A stretch of 11,176 bases of DNA, from NCBI GenBank assembly GCA_021847625.1, contig JAJZQK010000053.1, forward strand, positions 1 through 11,176, read 5' to 3'. This DNA is from Chloroflexota bacterium. GTDB taxonomy: Bacteria; Chloroflexota; FW602-bin22; JAMCYS01. Below, piece by piece: positions 1-6,277 of the stretch; position 1 is the first letter of the stretch; the number at the start of each line of letters is the position of its first letter. Below the pieces are notes generated by a model, which saw nothing but the letters and a program-made list of their open reading frames with translations, had not been told where the DNA came from and made no database searches. Position numbers and translations under genes: made by a program.

Positions 1-6
1 GCCAAG

Positions 7-40
7 CAAGAGGGGCGCCCCGGCCGGGGCGCCCCTCTTG
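7..40 (-). terminator. Strong terminator hairpin ending the short-carrier operon
   Basis: A perfect inverted repeat with 15-bp arms (7-21 and 26-40) and a 4-base GGCC loop. It lies 24 bases beyond the last reading frame (stop at 64-66) of the minus-strand transcript carrying the short carrier and its small partner. There is no clean U-tract on the minus side (the arm is followed by CTTGGC), so it is a very stable stem rather than a textbook intrinsic terminator. It could also act on a transcript arriving from the other side. Confidence 0.75.
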
Positions 41-63
41 TCGCGGCGAGCAGCTGTTGGCGA

Positions 64-132
64 TTACCAGGGAATCTTGCCCACTAGCATGTTGCCGGCG
101 ATGTACAGGACGACTAGGGCCACGTACCCCAG
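64..132 (-). pseudogene. 3' remnant of a second copy of the 40-residue helix gene
   Basis: Read on the minus strand from 132 to the TAA at 64-66, this stretch encodes LGYVALVVLYIAGNMLVGKI followed by PW and a stop. It matches residues of the intact neighbour (LGFVALIVLYVAMSGNMLVG and onward) almost position for position. It has no start codon of its own. It sits in a different frame from the intact gene, and an in-frame TAA lies upstream, so it should not be translated without frameshifting. Differences from the intact copy are codon-wise conservative (F/Y, I/V, V/I, two synonymous third-base changes, one 6-base in-frame indel). That suggests both copies once evolved as coding sequence before this one lost its 5' half. 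Confidence 0.6.
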
Positions 133-200
133 GGAATCTTACCCACCAGCATGTTGCCGGACATGGCGACGTACAGGACGATTAGGGCCACAAACCCCAG
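67..200 (-). repeat. Two diverged tandem copies of a 66-72 bp coding segment
   Basis: Unit 1 is 129-200 (72 bp) and unit 2 is 67-132 (66 bp). They overlap at the four bases CTGG (minus-strand reading), which look like a microhomology junction. Unit 1 is the 3' part of the intact small gene and unit 2 is the remnant copy. The size difference is one 6-base, two-codon indel. Confidence 0.8.
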
Positions 201-236
201 TACTACTGCCATCCAGTCTTCAGTCAGCTTTAGCAT
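114..236 (-). CDS. 40-residue single-helix membrane protein, likely partner of the short YeiH-type carrier
   Basis: A small frame read from the ATG at 236 to the TAG at 114-116. It starts 10 bases after the stop of the short carrier and has a GAGG ribosome site about 8 bases upstream, so it should be co-transcribed and translationally linked. The product begins MLKLTEDWMAVVLG. It has one hydrophobic segment at about residues 9-25 and a tail ending GKIPWGTWP. EDWMAVVLGFVALIVLYV resembles the first helix of the long carrier (DDWMALWIGLAVVVLAL), at the same distance from the start. The short carrier lacks that helix, so this looks like the helix as a separate subunit (inference). The last four residues GTWP probably arose when the original stop after the W was lost through fusion to a second copy. 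No named family is recognised. Confidence 0.72.
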   Translation of the reverse strand: MLKLTEDWMAVVLGFVALIVLYVAMSGNMLVGKIPWGTWP

Positions 237-246
237 TGCATCAACC

Positions 247-1344
247 TCACTTGATTGGGAACAGAACGCCGAAGATCATATAGGACACCAGCAAGCCGAG
301 CGCCGCATTGAAGACCGTGGCGACGGCGTAGATACCCAGCGGCTTGCCGCCGAGCTTGCGTAGCTCCCCAAAGGCGAACTCGAGGCCGATCGAGACGAAG
401 GCCATCGTGAGGAAGATGTTGCGGAGGGTCGTGACGTTGTCGCCGATCCCCTTAATGCCGGCGAAGACGCCGATGGTCACTAGAATAGACGTGACGATGA
501 AGCCCAGCACGAATTTGGGGAAACGGTACCAGATTTCCATCGCGCTAGGCTTCTGATCGGGCTTGCGCTCGACGACCATGACCCAGTAGAGGGCCAGGAG
601 GAAGGCCGCCACGCCGATGAGCGCGTTCTGCGACATCTTGACGATGGAGGCCGTGGTCATCGCCCCTTCGCTGTGGATCGCGCCCGCGCCCACCACTGCG
701 GCGGTGGTATCGATGTTACCGCCGATCCAGGCGCCGGCAACCGTGGTCGATAGCCCCATCTGGTTCGCCGCCCAGGGCATGAAGAACATCAGCGGCATAG
801 CGAAGAGGATCACCAGTGTGGTCACGTACGCCAGCTGCTCTTTCTTGGCCAAGACAGCGCCCGAGGCGGCGATGGCCGCGGACACGCCGCAGATGGACAC
901 CGAGGCGGACATCAACGCCCGCAACTTCTGGTCAACCTTGAAGAGGCCGCAAATCCACCAGGTGAAGAAGAAGACGCAGGTGATCATGATGACCGCCTGC
1001 ACAACGCCGCCGGCGCCGACCCTCAGGACTTCACTGATGTTGATCGTGGCGCCCATGATCACCAGGCCGGTCTTGAGGAAGAGCTCGGTCCTGAAGCCCG
1101 CGCTCGCGTACTGCTTGGTCCCGGTCATGGCGAAAACCGCGCTCGCCAAGAGGCCAAGCACTACCGCGGCGATGGGATACTCGACGACGCCCCGACCCCC
1201 GAAGAAGGCCCTGTTGCTCCAGTTTGTCAGCCACTGGGCGAGCCAGGCGAGCACAAAAACGATAACCACGCCGATGACGAATCTTTGCCAGTTAGATAGG
1301 CCGGATGGTCGCTCCTTCTGCAGTTCGATTGCCTGCTGTCCCAT
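247..1344 (-). CDS. YeiH-family putative sulfate exporter, short form (365 aa)
   Basis: An integral membrane carrier of the YeiH / putative sulfate exporter family (UPF0324). Members are thought to export sulfate or other small anions, with little direct biochemistry. About nine to ten hydrophobic segments are visible, the first at residues 20-40. The family signature SICGVSAAIAASG is at residues 150-162. The half-membrane motif usually written with SIHE in YeiH appears here as GGNIDTTAAVVGAGAI (208-223), so this is a divergent subfamily. The ATG at 1344 is chosen because GGAGGG lies 4 bases upstream. The frame stays open to a GTG at 1467, giving a 406-residue alternative with a hydrophilic 41-residue extension and a poor ribosome site. 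Its own promoter is at 1502-1530, and the 40-residue gene follows after 10 bases. Family confidence is good; substrate is unknown. Confidence 0.88.
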   Translation of the reverse strand: MGQQAIELQKERPSGLSNWQRFVIGVVIVFVLAWLAQWLTNWSNRAFFGGRGVVEYPIAAVVLGLLASAVFAMTGTKQYASAGFRTELFLKTGLVIMGATINISEVLRVGAGGVVQAVIMITCVFFFTWWICGLFKVDQKLRALMSASVSICGVSAAIAASGAVLAKKEQLAYVTTLVILFAMPLMFFMPWAANQMGLSTTVAGAWIGGNIDTTAAVVGAGAIHSEGAMTTASIVKMSQNALIGVAAFLLALYWVMVVERKPDQKPSAMEIWYRFPKFVLGFIVTSILVTIGVFAGIKGIGDNVTTLRNIFLTMAFVSIGLEFAFGELRKLGGKPLGIYAVATVFNAALGLLVSYMIFGVLFPIK

Positions 1345-1348
1345 GTGT

Positions 1349-1354
1349 CCCTCC
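1349..1354 (-). promoter_or_regulatory. Ribosome binding site that fixes the short-carrier start
   Basis: GGAGGG four bases before the ATG at 1344. It favours this start over the in-frame GTG at 1467, whose nearest strong AGGAGG (1487-1492) is 19 bases away, too far for normal initiation. Confidence 0.7.
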
Positions 1355-1501
1355 GTTACTCCTTTGTTCTGATTGAGGATTTGCCTCAACCGAAGCAGGT
1401 TGGCCGCCGGCATCGCCGGCCACTTGTGAACGGCGTAAGACAGTAGGTCGCGCGCCTTCTCTTCCACTCCCTGTTGCCTGGCACCACCTCCTCAGCTGCA
1501 G

Positions 1502-1530
1502 ATTATTAGGCATGGCTGAGCGGCTGTCAA
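1502..1530 (-). promoter_or_regulatory. Near-consensus sigma-70 promoter for the short-carrier operon
   Basis: On the minus strand, TTGACA (1525-1530) is followed by a 17-base spacer and AATAAT (1502-1507), matching the -35 box in all six positions and the -10 box in five. Transcription would begin near 1495, leaving about 150 bases before the ATG at 1344. That leader contains an unused AGGAGG (1487-1492) and a small GC hairpin around 1403-1418. The whole stretch 1345-1680, without a confident gene, holds this leader, the promoter and the terminators of the preceding unit. Confidence 0.75.
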
Positions 1531-1608
1531 GCAGTCGCTGGTATAAGCATGTGGCATGTTTATCACGAATTTAGCGGTTGTGCGCCGAGGGGATTACAGA
1601 AACAGACA

Positions 1609-1633
1609 GGGGGAGCCACACGGTGGCTCCCCC
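1609..1633 (-). terminator. Terminator hairpin after the long-carrier unit
   Basis: A perfect inverted repeat with 11-bp arms GGGGGAGCCAC (1609-1619) and GTGGCTCCCCC (1623-1633) and a 3-base loop. On the minus strand it is followed by TGTCTGTTTCTG, moderately T-rich. It lies 48 bases beyond the stop of the 59-residue gene and separates the two carrier units. Confidence 0.75.
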
Positions 1634-1647
1634 AAGTGTCAGAAGCA

Positions 1648-1682
1648 AGTCGCCTCGCCGGGCCGCGCCCGGCGTGGCGACT
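1648..1682 (-). terminator. Long hairpin overlapping the stop codon of the 59-residue gene
   Basis: The arms AGTCGCC-x-CGCCGGGC (1648-1663) and GCCCGGCG-x-GGCGACT (1667-1682) pair over 15 base pairs with one mismatch and a 3-base loop. The proximal arm includes the last two bases of the TAG stop (1681-1683). It is placed as the first of two tandem stems. It may terminate transcription or protect the mRNA 3' end. Confidence 0.55.
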
Positions 1683-1860
1683 ACCTGAAGAACAGATTGC
1701 TGACGACGACCAGCACTACTAGTAGAGTCACGCCCAGACCGATGCTCCAGGCGATCAGCTTCTTCTCGACCGGCAGCAGTGGTTCGTAGGGGATCTTGCC
1801 CATTTCCTCGGCCAGGTTGGGCTCGGCCGCGGGCACGGGCGCCTTTATTGATTGTTGCAC
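1681..1860 (-). CDS. 59-residue single-helix membrane protein next to the long carrier
   Basis: A small frame from a GTG at 1860 to the TAG at 1681-1683. GGAG lies 6 bases upstream and the stop of the long carrier is 29 bases before the start, so it belongs to the same transcript. The product begins MQQSIKAPVPAAEPNLAEEM. It has a hydrophilic, proline-rich amino half of about 36 residues including GKIPYEPLLPVEKK, then one strongly hydrophobic segment at about 37-57 (IAWSIGLGVTLLVVLVVVS), and ends NLFFR. The charge pattern (EKK before the helix) suggests the amino end is cytoplasmic. It shares only the short string GKIP with the 40-residue protein. Good ribosome site, codon use like the neighbours and a stop just before strong hairpins support a real gene. 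No family is recognised; a regulatory or stabilising subunit of the carrier is inferred. Confidence 0.75.
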   Translation of the reverse strand: MQQSIKAPVPAAEPNLAEEMGKIPYEPLLPVEKKLIAWSIGLGVTLLVVLVVVSNLFFR

Positions 1861-1889
1861 TTTCTTCTCCTTTGCTCCTTCAACCTACC

Positions 1890-3323
1890 CTACGCCAGCG
1901 GCGGCTTGACGCCGTTGAAGAACAGGTAGGAGATGAAAAGGCCGATCCAGATGATGAAGCCAAACAGGGAGAGCACGTAGACCAGCGCCAGCTTGCCGAT
2001 GCCTTCCTGCCACAGCTTCTTGAAGTTGGACATCACGCCCAGGGTGAAGAAGGTCATCACGAAGAACAGCACCCGGAAGATATTGCTCTCTGCAGTGGCG
2101 ATCTTGGCCTGGTTCAGTAGGCTGGGCGAGTTGACCGCCAGGACAAGGAATAGCACGAAGGTGATGACGTAGCCGATGACGAACTTCGGGAACCGCTCCC
2201 AAATCTCGATCGCGCGGACCTTCTCGCCTTTCTCCTTGTCGATGACGTTGGCCCAGACAAGGGCCAGCACGAAGGCCCACACGCCGATGAAGACGTCGAT
2301 GAACGTCTTCACCGTCGTCGTGGCCATCAGGATCCAGCCTTCCTTGTAGTTCACGCCCTGCTCGGCCAGGGCCCTAGCCCTGATCAGCGAGTCGGCGACT
2401 GCGCCGCTAGCGGTGGCCGCGCCATCGGTCTTCACGGCTAGGCCCATCCAGGCACCGGCTACCATCGGTTCTTGGAACAGGAACGTCTGCGCCAGGAAGG
2501 GGAGGATCAGCAGTTCGACTACTGCGAAGATCACGACCAGCGAGGAAACCATGATCGGCACGATCGGGCGCGCCCGGATGGCACCACCAACCGCGATGGC
2601 AGCCGAGACGCCGCAGATCGAGATGCCGGCGGCCAGAGGCGCCGCCCACTCGCGGCTGAACTTGAAGAACTTGCGGGCCACCAGGTACACCAGCGCCCAG
2701 TAGATCAGGTAGGCTTCGATGATGGCGGCCAGGCCGCGGAACATCACCTCAGTGGCCAGACCAAGAGCGCCGGCGGCCTGCACGCCCAGGGACGCGCCCA
2801 GAATCACGATGGCTGTGCGGATGTACCACTCAGGCTTGATGCCTTCCTTGAGATAGTCCGCGAAGCGGGGGAAGAAGTTGCCTACGATCAGGCCGCCGAG
2901 CAAGGCCACCACGAAGCCCGCCTCGCCCGTCAGCCTCAGCGTCCAGGGCACGCTCTTGTAGAGCGCAACATCGGGGGTGGCGGCGATGTAGGCCACGTTG
3001 CCGATGACCCAGCAGGCGTAGCTCAGCCAGAAGATGATGGTGAAGCTAACGGCGAACTTCTTCAGGTTGAGGTTCAACGCTACAGCGCCGAGGCTCATGA
3101 TAACCAGCAAGAAGAGATAACTGAGGACGATTGAGAGCACGCCGGGAAGTCCGGCGTAGTTCTTCGAGACTGGCTCGAAGGCCTTGCCCAGGTCGAGCCA
3201 GATGTTTGTCTTGACCGCGAAGCCCAGCAAGTCGACGTTGACCATCGTGAACAGGGCCAACACTACGACCGCCAGGCCGATCCACAGGGCCATCCAGTCA
3301 TCGTTCTTGAACAGTGAACGCAA
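1890..3323 (-). CDS. YeiH-family putative sulfate exporter, long form (477 aa)
   Basis: A second member of the YeiH / UPF0324 putative sulfate exporter family, diverged from the short form. The signature SICGVSAAIAVGGAI is at residues 235-249 and the second half-motif reads MVAGAWMGLAVKTDGAATAS (287-306). Both lack the usual SIHE. About eleven to twelve hydrophobic segments are visible. Two of them, at roughly 10-28 and 61-80, precede the point where the short form begins, which accounts for the extra length. The TTG start at 3323 is chosen because a full AAGGAGG (3330-3336) lies 6 bases upstream. Reading to an upstream TTG at 3353 would add ten residues and bury that site. Downstream, the 59-residue gene is co-transcribed. 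Upstream, the kinase-regulator pair points the same way across a 203-base gap. Substrate unknown; an anion such as sulfate or sulfite is family-based inference. Confidence 0.88.
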   Translation of the reverse strand: MRSLFKNDDWMALWIGLAVVVLALFTMVNVDLLGFAVKTNIWLDLGKAFEPVSKNYAGLPGVLSIVLSYLFLLVIMSLGAVALNLNLKKFAVSFTIIFWLSYACWVIGNVAYIAATPDVALYKSVPWTLRLTGEAGFVVALLGGLIVGNFFPRFADYLKEGIKPEWYIRTAIVILGASLGVQAAGALGLATEVMFRGLAAIIEAYLIYWALVYLVARKFFKFSREWAAPLAAGISICGVSAAIAVGGAIRARPIVPIMVSSLVVIFAVVELLILPFLAQTFLFQEPMVAGAWMGLAVKTDGAATASGAVADSLIRARALAEQGVNYKEGWILMATTTVKTFIDVFIGVWAFVLALVWANVIDKEKGEKVRAIEIWERFPKFVIGYVITFVLFLVLAVNSPSLLNQAKIATAESNIFRVLFFVMTFFTLGVMSNFKKLWQEGIGKLALVYVLSLFGFIIWIGLFISYLFFNGVKPPLA

Positions 3324-3329
3324 GGTTTC

Positions 3330-3336
3330 CCTCCTT
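3330..3336 (-). promoter_or_regulatory. Ribosome binding site that fixes a TTG start
   Basis: AAGGAGG six bases before the TTG at 3323. No ATG or GTG lies at a suitable distance, so the long carrier very probably starts at TTG. Just upstream (about 3342-3359) GCCGGC-GCTATT-GCCGGC can form a small hairpin abutting the site. Confidence 0.7.
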
Positions 3337-3422
3337 GAGAGTGGCGCCGGCAATAGCGCCGGCCAAAATTACCGCCACCGTCGTCGGCGGCTAGGGGGGC
3401 GATCGGTCCGGGACACGACAAG

Positions 3423-3448
3423 CCGCGGTTGATCCCTGCAAACCGCGG
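3423..3448. promoter_or_regulatory. Inverted repeat between regulator gene and long carrier
   Basis: Perfect 8-bp arms CCGCGGTT (3423-3430) and AACCGCGG (3441-3448) separated by 10 bases, in the 203-base gap between the response regulator stop and the long-carrier start. It could be a rho-independent-like stem ending the kinase-regulator transcript (no U-tract follows) or a dyad operator for the adjacent carrier gene. Centre-to-centre spacing of 18 bases would suit a dimeric activator. No convincing -35/-10 pair is visible here. Confidence 0.45.
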
Positions 3449-3526
3449 TCAGTGCCTAGCCAGATCGCCTCACGGTGGTCCGCTTTGGTACTCCCGCCTC
3501 CTTTCTGTCTTCCGGCCAGTAGCCGG

Positions 3527-4186
3527 TTACATCGGCTCGATGATGCCCATGCGCATCGCGTAGCGAATGAGTTCCGTCCGATTGTGGATACCCAGCTTCG
3601 CCGCGATGTTGGCTCGGTGGCACATCACCGTGCGCTTGCTGACGCACAGCCTGTCGGCAATGCCCTGGCTGGTGTTGCCCTCCACCACCAGCTTGAGTAT
3701 TTCCCGCTCGCGCTCGGTCAGTGGACTCAGCTCCTCTTCCTCTTGCGTCTCGTTCGGGCGCTTGCGGAAGTACTCCAGGACCGTCTGGGCTATGCGCGGG
3801 GGCAAGTAGCACTCCCCGGCGCTGACGGTGCGAATGGCTGCCATCAGCTCGGCGCCGATTGCTCGTTTGAGGACGTAGCCGGAGGCGCCGGCCTGCAAGA
3901 TGGGCAGCACGTAGCGGTCGCTGTCGTGCTGGCTGAGCACCAGCACCTTCACCCCCGGAAAGTCGCGGGTCACCCGTTTGGTGGCCTCCAGGCCGTCCAT
4001 GCCCGGCATCGTCACGTCCATGATCACCAAGTCCGGGGCGCTCTCCTTCACCTTGTCCAGCGCTTCGCGACCGTCCCCGGCCTCTCCCACGACCTCGACT
4101 TCGGGGCTGAGGGACAGGATAGCCCGCAGTCCCTCGCGCACGATGGCGTGATCGTCCACCAGAAGCACCCTAATCGGCTCTGCCAT
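3527..4186 (-). CDS. NarL/FixJ-type response regulator
   Basis: A 219-residue cytoplasmic response regulator partnered with the kinase that ends 20 bases upstream. The receiver domain spans about residues 5-120: acidic pair D11-D12, phosphorylation site D57 in VIMDVTMPGMDG, switch S85 and lysine K107. A LuxR-type helix-turn-helix follows at about 154-216 (LTEREREILKLVVEGNTSQG, then SKRTVMCHRANIAAKLGI). Length and order are standard for the family, which binds short dyad sites when phosphorylated. The ATG at 4186 has GGACGG upstream. The next gene in the same direction is the long anion carrier, with an inverted repeat in between, so that carrier is the first candidate target (inference). The signal cannot be read from the regulator itself. 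Confidence 0.95.
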   Translation of the reverse strand: MAEPIRVLLVDDHAIVREGLRAILSLSPEVEVVGEAGDGREALDKVKESAPDLVIMDVTMPGMDGLEATKRVTRDFPGVKVLVLSQHDSDRYVLPILQAGASGYVLKRAIGAELMAAIRTVSAGECYLPPRIAQTVLEYFRKRPNETQEEEELSPLTEREREILKLVVEGNTSQGIADRLCVSKRTVMCHRANIAAKLGIHNRTELIRYAMRMGIIEPM

Positions 4187-4206
4187 ACATTCCGTCCTTC
4201 TAGGCC

Positions 4207-6174
4207 CTACAGCGCCTGGGCGGGCACCTCGACCCGCACGCTGGTGCCCTGGCCGGGCCGCGACTCGATCGCCAACATTCCGCCCAACATCTCTACGCGT
4301 TCGTGCATGCCAATCAGGCCGAACGGCGCCTCGGCCTTGCCATCCTTACCGCGGCTGAGCGCTGCCTCCACGTCGAAGCCGCAGCCGTCGTCCTCCACGT
4401 CCAGAGCCACGTGTTCCGCGGTGAACTCCACCTGCAGGCTGGCATTCTCGGCTTGCGCGTGGCGGACGATATTGGACATCGCCTCCTGGGCTATGCGGAA
4501 TAGCGTCGTCTCCAGAGCGGGCGCGAGCCGCCGCTCGTGGCCTACCGTCTCAATCGTCACGCGAATGCCTGCCGGCTTGAGCCGGTTATCGGCGTACCAA
4601 CCCAGCGCGGGCAGCAGCCCCAGATCGTCAAGAAGACTGGGGCGCAGGTCCCGGATAATGCGGGCCAGCTCGTGCGACGTCCGCTCCACCAAGACCCGGG
4701 CCGGCACGAGTTGGCTGCGTACCTCCTCGGCGGTTATGGCCGGCCGTTGCGCCGCCGTCTCGATGGCTATGGCCAGGGCCGTGAGCGACTGGGCCGTCTC
4801 GTCGTGCAGGTCGCGGGCGACGCGCTTGCGCTCCTCTTCTTGAGCCTCGATGTACTTGCGCAGGAAGGCGCTCAGTGCCTCTTCCTTGCGCTGCAGGGTC
4901 TCGTAGAGGCGGGCGTTGTCCACGGCGACGGCCAGCTGGCTGCCAATGGAAACGAGCAGCTGCTGACCAGTGCTGGTGTACCAGTGGCGGGACGCTCCCT
5001 GCATGAACATCTCGCCCACCAGCTTGTCTCCCGCGGCGATTGGCACGCTGAGCAGTTCAGCCCCGCTACTGTCGAGCCGGCGTACCTGCATTGTGCGCTC
5101 GGGCAGCGGACCTTTGCCGACCAGCCTCTCCACCTCGCGCGGGTCCACGCCGCGCGTCACTACGGTGGGCTGGGGCTCGCCGTCCCGCGGGTAGACCAAC
5201 GCACCGCCACCGGCGCTGTCGGTGAGAATCAGCAGGTGGTCTATGGCCAAGCCGAGGATGGCCTGCAGGTCCATCGAACAGGCGATGGCCGACGAGAGCG
5301 AGACCAGCGTGGCCATCTCCTCGCTCGTGCGGATGACCTGTTCCTCCAGCTGCTTGCTGTCGGTGACGTCCCGGGCTACCTCCAGGACGTTGATCACGTG
5401 GCCATCCCCATCCCGGATTGGCGAGGCCACCACGTCCAGGTATGAAACCACGCCCGACTCGTTGACGTGGGCGTGGGTGACGCGCGCCGGCTGCCCCGTG
5501 CGCCACACTGACTTGGCGGGACAACGACCGCGCCCTTGGTCACAAGGTTCGTCCAGGTTATAGAAGGCCGCGTAGCAGGTCTCGCCGATCAGCGATTTCG
5601 CATGCCCGCGGCGCCGCTGGCGGGCGCGGTTGACGCCGACCACCCGGTAGTCCCGGTCGATGATGGCCACCTCGTCCTCGAGGCTGTCGAAAAGGACGGC
5701 GAGGAAGTCGCGCGAGCGCTCCAACCCGTTGCGTGCCTCTTCCAAGGCCGCCGTGCGCTCCTGGACCTGCCGTTCCAACTCGCTGCGCCAGCCGGGCACC
5801 TCTGCCTCACGGGCCGCCAAATTGCTCCGGAGCGTCTCCAGCGAGAGCGCCACCGGCGCCAGTGGCCCGGCGGGCTCGGCGGCGACGGGCTGCGACAGAT
5901 TGCCGACCGCCAAACGGCTAGAGGACTGCGCCAACCTGCGCGCGCTTGCCCGCAGCGAGCGATTCAGCCACCAGACGCCGCCAGTGCAAAGGCAGGCCAC
6001 GCTGGCGGCGAAGATGAGGAAGCGCTCCCAGGCGATGGTGCGCGCCTGCAGCAGTTCTAGGAGGGCGTAGACCAAGAGGATGACCAGTGCGAGGACGGCG
6101 GCGGGTAGGTACGCTCGGAGGGTAGTCCTATCTCTAGGCGCGCTGGTCGTCAGCGGCTCTGAATCACTAGTCAA
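4207..6174 (-). CDS. Membrane PAS-GAF sensor histidine kinase (NarX/HisKA_3 type)
   Basis: A 655-residue sensor kinase. Two membrane segments (about 21-43 and 52-70) enclose only a short loop, so sensing is probably cytoplasmic. A linker and coiled coil (about 75-152), a PAS domain (about 153-275) and a GAF domain (about 287-425) follow. The HisKA_3 dimerisation region has its phosphorylated histidine H457 in ARDLHDE, and the HATPase has N568 in EAMSNIVRHA, DDGCGF at 595-600 and GLIGMHERVEMLGG at 619-632. The PAS domain carries C200, C211 and C218 (C-x10-C-x6-CP), a clustered-cysteine pattern seen in many anaerobe PAS kinases that could bind a metal or iron-sulfur cluster or act as a thiol switch. 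Start is TTG at 6174 with GGAGG 7 bases upstream. It is the first gene of an operon with the response regulator. Confidence 0.93.
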   Translation of the reverse strand: MTSDSEPLTTSAPRDRTTLRAYLPAAVLALVILLVYALLELLQARTIAWERFLIFAASVACLCTGGVWWLNRSLRASARRLAQSSSRLAVGNLSQPVAAEPAGPLAPVALSLETLRSNLAAREAEVPGWRSELERQVQERTAALEEARNGLERSRDFLAVLFDSLEDEVAIIDRDYRVVGVNRARQRRRGHAKSLIGETCYAAFYNLDEPCDQGRGRCPAKSVWRTGQPARVTHAHVNESGVVSYLDVVASPIRDGDGHVINVLEVARDVTDSKQLEEQVIRTSEEMATLVSLSSAIACSMDLQAILGLAIDHLLILTDSAGGGALVYPRDGEPQPTVVTRGVDPREVERLVGKGPLPERTMQVRRLDSSGAELLSVPIAAGDKLVGEMFMQGASRHWYTSTGQQLLVSIGSQLAVAVDNARLYETLQRKEEALSAFLRKYIEAQEEERKRVARDLHDETAQSLTALAIAIETAAQRPAITAEEVRSQLVPARVLVERTSHELARIIRDLRPSLLDDLGLLPALGWYADNRLKPAGIRVTIETVGHERRLAPALETTLFRIAQEAMSNIVRHAQAENASLQVEFTAEHVALDVEDDGCGFDVEAALSRGKDGKAEAPFGLIGMHERVEMLGGMLAIESRPGQGTSVRVEVPAQAL

Positions 6175-6232
6175 GGACTCGCCTCCGGCCTAGTCCAGAA
6201 GGAGCGTTTACACCTTAGTTACCGTCCGGCGT

Positions 6233-6261
6233 ACTGTAGCAGAAGTGACTAGTCAGGTCAA
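6233..6261 (-). promoter_or_regulatory. Promoter of the kinase-regulator operon, with a palindrome in its spacer
   Basis: On the minus strand, TTGACC (6256-6261) and TACAGT (6233-6238) are separated by 17 bases. The spacer contains the perfect 10-bp palindrome TGACTAGTCA at 6246-6255, directly next to the -35 box. A protein bound there would touch this promoter and sit near the divergent ferredoxin promoter. Transcription would start near 6226, about 50 bases before the TTG start. Confidence 0.6.
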
Positions 6262-6277
6262 GCAAAGTATCTACGTC

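Noticed and set aside
617..1372. A 251-codon plus-strand open frame
   Set aside because: It is antisense to the short carrier, whose family motifs are clear.
2472..3134. A 220-codon plus-strand open frame
   Set aside because: It is antisense to the long carrier, and its composition is rich in H, D, G and Q as in other complement frames.
3452..4843. A 463-codon plus-strand open frame
   Set aside because: It is antisense to the kinase and regulator, which have clear domains and ribosome sites. Its product is low-complexity in arginine, serine and alanine, as expected of the complement of a GC-rich gene.
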